Shown here: positions 1 to 5,044 of the stretch, in pieces
Numbering within the stretch: the first letter of the stretch is position 1
Layout of the letters: each line of letters opens with the position of its first letter
Assembly: GCA_030527065.1 (NCBI GenBank)
Contig: JAUNBO010000123.1
Location: 1-5,421, forward strand
Length of the DNA stretch: 5,421 nt
Source of the DNA: Bacillota bacterium
Lineage (GTDB): Bacteria; Bacillota; Clostridia; Peptostreptococcales; Anaerovoracaceae
Reading direction: 5' to 3'
The notes under the pieces: generated by a model
What the model was told of the DNA's origin: nothing
Databases searched by the model: none
Seen by the model: only the letters and a program-made list of their open reading frames with translations
Translations under genes and position numbers: made by a program

Positions 1-16
1 AGCCGTAAAATTCTCT

Positions 17-45
17 GGGACGAGGACAGACCGGCAAACCGTCCC
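17..45. repeat. GC-rich inverted repeat (possible REP-like hairpin)
   Basis: GGGACG at 17-22 is perfectly complementary to CGTCCC at 40-45, giving a 6-bp stem around a 17-base loop. The right arm continues into a C-run and no T-tract follows, so it does not look like an intrinsic terminator on the + strand. Read on the minus strand it is a GGGGGACGG...CGTCCC pattern. From memory this resembles hairpins dispersed between genes in many clostridial genomes, some linked to REP-associated tyrosine transposases. That link is inference. The stretch could also be the 3' end of an upstream gene, since two + strand frames stay open from base 1 to stops at 61-63 and 69-71. Confidence 0.35.
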
Positions 46-110
46 CCTGACGCCCCCCCTTGAAAAGTAACTTGAGTTTCTGAAGAAAAACAGGAATCGA
101 CAAAAAAGGT

Positions 111-139
111 TTGAAAAAGACCGGAAAAAAAGATATAAT
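111..139 (+). promoter_or_regulatory. Sigma-A promoter for the peptidase-walRK operon
   Basis: The -35 box TTGAAA (111-116) and the -10 box TATAAT (134-139) are separated by exactly 17 bases, which is a near-consensus vegetative promoter. The A-rich sequence just upstream could act as an UP element. Transcription would start near 146, leaving an untranslated leader of about 70 bases before the ATG at 215. No comparable promoter was found before walR or walK, so this one probably drives all three genes. No WalR-type pair of TGTWAH half-sites was recognised around it. Confidence 0.8.
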
Positions 140-170
140 AAGAAGACGTTAGAGAAGAAAACATCTGCGC

Positions 171-201
171 ATATGGAAAACACCATATCGCTCAAACGAT
201 A
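171..201 (+). promoter_or_regulatory. Alternative short hairpins in the peptidase mRNA leader
   Basis: ATATGG (171-176) can pair with CCATAT (183-188) around a 6-base loop. TATCG (186-190) can pair with CGATA (197-201) around another 6-base loop. The two stems share bases 186-188, so they exclude each other. CCATAT can also pair with a second ATATGG at 213-218, which covers the start codon and would loop out the ribosome binding site at 201-207. The stems are short and mostly AU, so a regulatory role is inference. The complementarities themselves are plainly visible. Confidence 0.3.
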
Positions 202-202
202 G
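173..202 (+). CDS. Possible 9-residue leader peptide (uORF)
   Basis: An ATG at 173 opens a frame encoding MENTISLKR and ends at TAG 200-202. Its stop touches the Shine-Dalgarno of the peptidase gene (AGGGAGG, 201-207), so a ribosome ending here would sit on the next gene's initiation site. The only purine-rich stretch upstream (AGAGAAG, about 151-157) is poorly spaced, and there is no codon run typical of attenuation peptides. It may well be chance and is recorded only because of its position. Confidence 0.15.
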   Translation: MENTISLKR

Positions 203-214
203 GGAGGCCGACAT

Positions 215-2137
215 ATGGCATTGTTGTTTAGGAAAAATCCTAAAAAACATAATAAAAAAGAAGAGCATGCAGAAAGGTCTGAAGCCCCGGCGGACCAGCG
301 GGAGGAAGCAGACCGGATCACTGAAAAGACAGACCGGGAACCGGAAAAGATGCAAACAGCGGATACAGGCGGCGAAGCCGCAGGTATCTTTTCTTTGCCT
401 TGGGAAGAGTTTTTAGCCCAGAAGGTGGCGGCCCTGGGAGACGGCGAGGACGAATTTCACCGTTTCACCATGGAGCTTCAGATCCAGAGAGAAACGGAGC
501 CTGTTCCCGCACCCGCAGCCGCTGCGGACCGGCGTTTGGACATGCTGTTGGACAAGGTCACGGCCTTTGCCTGGAAATGGCTTCGCTGCGGGAAAGAAAA
601 GGCGGCGTCATGGGCCGGGCTTCTGGGCGGGAAGCTGGTATCCTTCACAGAGCTTCTGGACAGAAAAGAGGCTGCCCTCAGCGAGCGGGCCGCCTACGCC
701 ATGGAATGCTTCGACAGCAGGCACGAGCTGGCCTGCCGGCGCTGTGCCCTGCTTCTGACCAGCGGGCTGGGGCTGTGGGACCATCTGCGCCGCAAGGCGG
801 AGCGCAACCGCAGAAAGCTCTTAGTGGGCTTTTCCTGCGTCATAGTGGTCTGCGCCGCCGGCACCATGGCCGTGGGGGCCATGACGGCTTATGAATATTC
901 TTACAACGGAAAGACCCTGGGAGTGGTGAAGGACCAGCAGGATGTGCTGAAGACCCTGGAGATCATCGGAGAGAATCTGGATTATGTCTACGGCGCCCAG
1001 GTGCGCATAGACGCCGCAGAGGACATCTCCTTCAAGAGGATCATCGCCCTCAATCAGGAAACGGACGACAAGGAAGACATCCTCACCACCCTCACCTACA
1101 TGCAGGATATGCAGGTAACCGGCTACGCCCTCTATGTGGGGGGCAGCCGCATGGCCGTTTTCCCCAGCGAAGAAGACGTGGAAGACGTGCTGGATGTGCT
1201 GAAGGCGCAATATGTGGTGGAGGATGAAAACCGGCAGTTCACCAAAGTGGGCTTTGTGGAAGACGTGGAGATAAAGGAGCTCACCACCAGGCTGGGCAGC
1301 ATGGACGATAAAGAGCAGGTGCAGGAATATCTGCTGACCGGCGGGGTAGAGGAGATCGTCTATGAAGTGAAGTCGGGAGATACCTTCTCTGAAATCGCCA
1401 AGAGCCTGGGGCTGTCTCAGGCGGAGCTGGCCGCCTTCAACCCGGACGTGGTGCCGGATACCCTTCATATAGGGCAGCAGCTGGTGCTGAACGCCATCGT
1501 ACCCCTGCTTACGGTGGAGACCACGGAGATCGCCACCTATCAGGACAAAATAGATTACGAGATCGTCTACGAGGAAACCAGCGCCTTATACATCGGGGAA
1601 ACCGAAGTGAAATCCGCCGGTGTGTACGGACAGCGCCAGGTGGTGGCGGAGATCACCCGTCAAAACGGCGTAGAGGTAAGCCGGGAAGAGCTGAGCCAGG
1701 AGATTTATTCCGAGCCCGTGAGCCAGGTGGTGCTGACGGGGACCAAGGAACTCCCGCCCCTCATCGGCACAGGCACCTTCGTCTCTCCCGTGAGAAGTTA
1801 CACCCTCACCTCCCGCTTCGGCACCCGCTGGGGCCGGGCCCACACCGGGATAGATATGGCGGCCTCTTATGGCACGTCCATTTACGCCACCGACGGCGGC
1901 AAGGTCATTTCCGCCGGCTGGGAAGGCGCAAAAGGATACTGCATCCGCATAGACCACGGACAAAACATCACTTCCGTATATGCCCATCTGAGCTCCATGC
2001 TGGTCTCCGTCGGAGACAGCGTTTACCAGGGACAGAAGATCGGCCTTATGGGAAGCACCGGTTATTCCACCGGCTCCCATCTGCACTTTGAGATCCTGGT
2101 AAACGGCGTGGCCAAAAATCCCCTGAACTATTTGTAG
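215..2137 (+). CDS. Membrane-anchored LysM-G5-M23 peptidoglycan metallopeptidase
   Basis: This 640-residue protein is a probable zinc peptidoglycan endopeptidase of the M23 (lysostaphin/LytM) family. It starts at ATG 215, 7 bases after AGGGAGG (201-207). Residues 1-200 are charged and lack an export signal. One membrane segment (about 202-226), preceded by the basic stretch KAERNRRK, places them in the cytoplasm and the rest outside. The outer part has two related segments (230-256 and 307-334, each Y-x-G...V...D/EDVLxxL), a LysM domain (383-425) that should bind peptidoglycan, a G5-like region (about 433-510) and a C-terminal M23 domain (about 520-640). The metal and catalytic residues are intact: H543 and D547 in HTGID, H591 in YAH, and H622 and H624 in HLH, so it should be active. 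It lies 38 bases ahead of walR, probably as the first gene of that operon. The cleaved bond cannot be told from sequence. The cytoplasmic part matches no family I recognise. Confidence 0.93.
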   Translation: MALLFRKNPKKHNKKEEHAERSEAPADQREEADRITEKTDREPEKMQTADTGGEAAGIFSLPWEEFLAQKVAALGDGEDEFHRFTMELQIQRETEPVPAPAAAADRRLDMLLDKVTAFAWKWLRCGKEKAASWAGLLGGKLVSFTELLDRKEAALSERAAYAMECFDSRHELACRRCALLLTSGLGLWDHLRRKAERNRRKLLVGFSCVIVVCAAGTMAVGAMTAYEYSYNGKTLGVVKDQQDVLKTLEIIGENLDYVYGAQVRIDAAEDISFKRIIALNQETDDKEDILTTLTYMQDMQVTGYALYVGGSRMAVFPSEEDVEDVLDVLKAQYVVEDENRQFTKVGFVEDVEIKELTTRLGSMDDKEQVQEYLLTGGVEEIVYEVKSGDTFSEIAKSLGLSQAELAAFNPDVVPDTLHIGQQLVLNAIVPLLTVETTEIATYQDKIDYEIVYEETSALYIGETEVKSAGVYGQRQVVAEITRQNGVEVSREELSQEIYSEPVSQVVLTGTKELPPLIGTGTFVSPVRSYTLTSRFGTRWGRAHTGIDMAASYGTSIYATDGGKVISAGWEGAKGYCIRIDHGQNITSVYAHLSSMLVSVGDSVYQGQKIGLMGSTGYSTGSHLHFEILVNGVAKNPLNYL

Positions 2138-2154
2138 CTGCGGCAGTTCAGGGG
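2120..2154. repeat. Perfect 10-bp inverted repeat over the peptidase stop codon
   Basis: CCCCTGAACT (2120-2129) is exactly complementary to AGTTCAGGGG (2145-2154), with a 15-base loop containing the TAG stop at 2135-2137. The sequence after the right arm is purine-rich with no T-run, so on the + strand it is not a standard intrinsic terminator. In mRNA it could slow 3' decay or act as a processing point, giving the peptidase and walRK different levels. Read on the minus strand the stem is followed by ATTTTTGG, a weak terminator shape, but no minus-strand gene was found for it to end. The right arm finishes 7 bases before the walR ribosome binding site. Confidence 0.6.
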
Positions 2155-2175
2155 AGGCGGGAAGGAGACGGCTCC

Positions 2176-2874
2176 ATGGAAAACAAAAAAATACTGATCA
2201 TAGAGGACGAAAAGTCCATTTCCGACATCATCAAATTCAATCTGACCCGGGAAGGCTTTGGGGTGGAGACGGCGTATAACGGCAAGACAGGCCTGGAACA
2301 GGCCCTGGCCGGGGCGCCGGACCTGATCCTTCTGGATGTGATGCTGCCGCTGATGGACGGCTTTGAGGTCTGCCGCCGGATCCGGGAAAGCAGCTCCGTG
2401 CCCATCCTGATGCTCACCGCCAAGGAAGAAGAGGTGGACAAGGTGCTGGGGCTGGAGCTGGGAGCCGACGACTACATCACCAAGCCCTTCGGCATGCGGG
2501 AGCTCATCGCCCGCATCAAGGCCAATCTCCGCCGGGCGGACCTGGTGGGAGAGCTGAAGGACGAGCCTGCCAACCTCCAGGAGTTCGGCAATCTTTCCAT
2601 AGATATGAACCGCTATGAAGCCCTTAAGAACGGCAAGGCCCTGGAATTGACCTTGCGGGAATTTGAGCTGCTGAAGTATCTGGCGGAGCGGGAAAACCGG
2701 GTCTTTTCCAGAGAGCAGCTCCTGGAAGAGGTCTGGGGCTACGAGTATTACGGAGACATCCGCACGGTGGACGTTACGGTGCGGCGGCTGCGGGAAAAGC
2801 TGGAGGACGATTCCAGCGATCCTCAGTATATCATGACCAAGAGAGGGATCGGCTATTATTTCAGGAGGCCTTGA
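2176..2874 (+). CDS. walR: WalR-like response regulator (OmpR/PhoB family)
   Basis: This 232-residue cytoplasmic DNA-binding regulator has the length of the WalR (YycF) family. It starts at ATG 2176, 8 bases after AAGGAG (2162-2167). The receiver domain (about 4-120) has the acidic pair E10/D11, the phosphoacceptor D54 in LLDVMLP, T81, and K103 in GADDYITKPF, so it is complete. The winged-helix domain (about 135-231) has a recognition helix around RTVDVTVRRLREKL and ends in the KRGIGYYFRRP wing typical of WalR and PhoP. Its partner is the kinase 6 bases downstream. In relatives WalR controls peptidoglycan hydrolases and is often essential, which suits the peptidase gene in front. A PhoP-type regulator is the main alternative; the GADDYITKPF and GIGYYFR stretches and the kinase architecture favour WalR. 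Confidence 0.88.
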   Translation: MENKKILIIEDEKSISDIIKFNLTREGFGVETAYNGKTGLEQALAGAPDLILLDVMLPLMDGFEVCRRIRESSSVPILMLTAKEEEVDKVLGLELGADDYITKPFGMRELIARIKANLRRADLVGELKDEPANLQEFGNLSIDMNRYEALKNGKALELTLREFELLKYLAERENRVFSREQLLEEVWGYEYYGDIRTVDVTVRRLREKLEDDSSDPQYIMTKRGIGYYFRRP

Positions 2875-2880
2875 TTTGCT

Positions 2881-4695
2881 ATGAATGCACCCAGAAAATG
2901 GCACAGCATTCGCTGGCGGATCGTTCTCATCTATTTCCTTCTGGTCTTTATCGTCATGGTGGTCGTGGGCGTGTTCATCATCAGCCAGATGAAGGATTAC
3001 CAAATGGAATCCGTCCGCGATAACTTCACCACCATCGTTCAGGAAAACATCTTATCCATGATGGAATATGAAAGCCTGGAAGCCTACCGGGAGGAGCTGC
3101 AGGCGGATGTGGAATCCTGGGCTGCCAGCCTGCGGGAGGAGCTTCTGGTGGTGGACGGGGATTTCACCATCATCGCCTCCAGCAACCTGAGCTTTGTGGG
3201 GAGAAGCGCCGTGGAGGTCCTGGATCAGGAGATCCTGGTGCGGGGCTTTTCCGGGGAGATCGCAGAGAAGGACGGGGTGCTCTCCAGTGATATTCCAATA
3301 AAGACCATGGCCTTTCCCATTGAACGGGACGGAGAGGTGATCGGTCTTTTTTGCCTGCGGGCGGACGTTTCCGACGTTTACGACATTCTGGAAAACTCTC
3401 TGGGCATCTTTGTGAGGGCCCTGCTCATCGCCCTGGTCCTGACGACGGTCCTGGGAGTCTTCATCGCCAGAAGCATCACCGTGCCCATCAACGACGTCAC
3501 CAAGAAAGCGGAGCGCATGGCCCAGGGGGACTTCAGCCAGGACGTCAGCGTGAAATCCAACGACGAGATCGGCCGTCTGGCGGAGATGTTCAATCTGCTC
3601 CGGGGTGAGCTGGACCTGACGGTCTCGGCCATTTCCAATGAAAAGAACAAGCTGGAAACCATTCTGAAATACATGGTGGACGGGCTGCTGGCCGTGGATC
3701 TGAACGGCCAGATCATCCACGCCAACCAGGCGGTGCGGAAAATGCTGTCTCTTTCCGAAGAGGACCTGGAGGGCGCTTATTACGACGATATCATGGGACG
3801 CTTCGGCTCGGAGCTGTCCTTTCAGACCATACGGGTGGGCTGCGAAATGGCCGGCGGCCAGGCCGTATTTGAAGCGGGGGGCTCCATCTTTGCCGTCCGC
3901 TACGACCGCTTCCGGGACGACGAGGGCCGGAACGTGGGCATCATCCTGCTGATGGAGAACATCACCGAGCGGCAGAAGCTGGAAAGCATGCAAAAAGACT
4001 TTGTGGCCAACGTTTCTCACGAGCTGAAAACGCCCCTGACCACCATAAAGAGCTATACGGAAACCCTGCTGGACGGCGGCCTGGAGGACAAGGAAACCAC
4101 CCGGCAGTTTCTGACTGTAGTGGATGAGGAAACAGACCGGATGAACCGGCTGGTGCGGGAGCTGCTGCAGCTTTCCCGGCTGGACCACCAGCAGGAGCGG
4201 TGGAACAAGAAGGATATGGACCTGATCCCTCTGGTGAGGACCGCCGTGGCCCGGATGGAGCTGGCGGCCCAGAACAAAAAGCAGCATCTGAATTGCATTT
4301 TCAGTTCCGGGGGGCGTATCTCTGCGGTGGTGGACCGGGACCGGATAGAGCAGGTGGTGCTGAACGTGGTCTCCAACGCCATAAAGTACACTCAGGAGGG
4401 GGGCCGCATAGACGTGGACGTTATGACCGTGGGAAAAGAGGCCAGGATCATCGTCACGGACAACGGCATAGGCATAGAGGAAGCGGAGATCCCCCGGGTA
4501 TTTGAACGCTTTTACCGGGTGGATAAGGCCCGGTCCCGGGAGATGGGCGGGACGGGCCTGGGCCTGGCCATCGCCAGGCAGATCGTGGAGGAACACGACG
4601 GGCGGATAGAGATAGAAAGCAAGAAGCAAAAGGGGACCCGGGTGACCATTTCCCTGCCCCGCTCTCCCAGCCGGGGGATCCCCCATATAGAATAG
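2881..4695 (+). CDS. walK: WalK-like HAMP-PAS sensor histidine kinase
   Basis: This 604-residue membrane sensor should autophosphorylate and pass phosphate to WalR. Two membrane segments (about 14-35 and 175-196) flank an outer domain of about 139 residues that looks PAS/Cache-like. Then follow HAMP (197-248), a cytoplasmic PAS (about 256-365), a dimerisation helix with phospho-His H380 in FVANVSHELKTPL, and a HATPase domain with N499 (N-box), DNGIGI (527-532) and GGTGLGL (556-562). All catalytic motifs are present. The order TM-PAS-TM-HAMP-PAS-kinase is that of WalK (YycG). AGGAGG (2863-2868) lies 12 bases before ATG 2881, a long spacing, but an in-frame TGA at 2872 (the walR stop) rules out an earlier start. 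walR and walK are in the same frame, separated by TGA and two codons. PhoR is the alternative identity. No walH or walI follows. Confidence 0.87.
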   Translation: MNAPRKWHSIRWRIVLIYFLLVFIVMVVVGVFIISQMKDYQMESVRDNFTTIVQENILSMMEYESLEAYREELQADVESWAASLREELLVVDGDFTIIASSNLSFVGRSAVEVLDQEILVRGFSGEIAEKDGVLSSDIPIKTMAFPIERDGEVIGLFCLRADVSDVYDILENSLGIFVRALLIALVLTTVLGVFIARSITVPINDVTKKAERMAQGDFSQDVSVKSNDEIGRLAEMFNLLRGELDLTVSAISNEKNKLETILKYMVDGLLAVDLNGQIIHANQAVRKMLSLSEEDLEGAYYDDIMGRFGSELSFQTIRVGCEMAGGQAVFEAGGSIFAVRYDRFRDDEGRNVGIILLMENITERQKLESMQKDFVANVSHELKTPLTTIKSYTETLLDGGLEDKETTRQFLTVVDEETDRMNRLVRELLQLSRLDHQQERWNKKDMDLIPLVRTAVARMELAAQNKKQHLNCIFSSGGRISAVVDRDRIEQVVLNVVSNAIKYTQEGGRIDVDVMTVGKEARIIVTDNGIGIEEAEIPRVFERFYRVDKARSREMGGTGLGLAIARQIVEEHDGRIEIESKKQKGTRVTISLPRSPSRGIPHIE

Positions 4696-4711
4696 AAATG
4701 CTTCCCGGCGT

Positions 4712-4741
4712 TCATGTTTCGCCCCTTTTCCGCATATGCAT
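4712..4741 (+). promoter_or_regulatory. Candidate sigma-E promoter for yabPQ
   Basis: TCATGTT (4712-4718) matches six of seven positions of the sigma-E -35 consensus KMATATT. After 14 bases comes CATATGCA (4733-4740), which shares CATA with the -10 consensus CATACAMT but is weaker after that. The spacing is right for sigma-E, and transcription would start roughly at 4747, just before the yabP ribosome binding site at 4754-4760. In Bacillus subtilis yabP and yabQ are under sigma-E in the mother cell, which supports the reading. The -10 match is only partial, and read-through from walK is also possible because no intrinsic terminator is visible in 4696-4768. Confidence 0.4.
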
Positions 4742-4768
4742 AGGCATAGGCGAGGGGAGGGCAAAAGC

Positions 4769-5044
4769 ATGGAAGAAAAAAAACGGGGCTTGCACAGCCT
4801 GTATCTGGAGGACCGGAACCGCATGGTGGTCACGGACGTAAAGGATGTGGAGAATTTTAATGAAGAGACCATCCTTCTGACCATCGGCGGCGGCGGCCTG
4901 GTGATAAAGGGACAAAAGCTGCACATACAGAAGCTGGACCTGGAAGAAGGCAAGGTGATCATAGACGGCCGGATCCAGTCTGCGGTTTATACGGAAAAGC
5001 GGGACGCCTCCGAGGGCGGCTTCCTGAAAAAGCTTCTGAAATGA
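4769..5044 (+). CDS. yabP: Sporulation protein YabP
   Basis: This 91-residue protein belongs to the YabP/YqfC sporulation family; the Bacillus subtilis protein is about 100 residues. It has no signal peptide or membrane segment. Family features are the opening HSLYLEDRNRMVVTDV, the acidic VENFNEETILL stretch, a glycine-rich turn (IGGGGLVIKG), and the repeating beta pattern ending in GKVIIDGRIQSAVY, consistent with a small all-beta fold. The start at 4769 is chosen because GGGGAGG (4754-4760) sits 8 bases upstream; an in-frame ATG at 4736 would add 11 residues but has no ribosome binding site and would lie in the putative -10 box. It overlaps yabQ by ATGA. In Bacillus it is made in the mother cell; its biochemical role is not established, though it is linked to cortex and coat formation through YabQ. 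Confidence 0.9.
   Translation: MEEKKRGLHSLYLEDRNRMVVTDVKDVENFNEETILLTIGGGGLVIKGQKLHIQKLDLEEGKVIIDGRIQSAVYTEKRDASEGGFLKKLLK

Noticed and set aside
1..71. Possible C-terminal end of an upstream gene in either of two open + strand frames
   Set aside because: Both frames give about 20 residues with no recognisable character, and the overlapping hairpin makes a non-coding reading equally likely; more upstream sequence is needed to decide.
400..894. Overlapping 164-codon + strand frame inside the peptidase gene
   Set aside because: It is an alternate frame of the GC-rich cytoplasmic-domain region, rich in Gly and Arg, with no family match and no ribosome binding site suited to it.
2128..3003. A 291-codon minus-strand frame opposite walR
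   Set aside because: It mirrors the codon structure of walR, has no family resemblance, and covers a complete response regulator on the other strand.
4673..4684. Perfect 12-base palindrome GGGGGATCCCCC at the end of walK, considered as a terminator
   Set aside because: The two-base centre cannot form a proper hairpin loop, it lies inside the coding sequence, and no T-run follows.
4736..4768. Upstream in-frame ATG giving a YabP of 102 residues
   Set aside because: It has no ribosome binding site, the extra residues (MHRHRRGEGKS) do not resemble the family, and GGGGAGG is ideally placed for the ATG at 4769.
3052..4962. A 636-codon open frame on the minus strand opposite walK
   Set aside because: It is antisense to a gene with every kinase motif intact, its translation is rich in His, Pro, Gln and Arg with no recognisable domain, and it reflects the GC-rich codon bias of walK.
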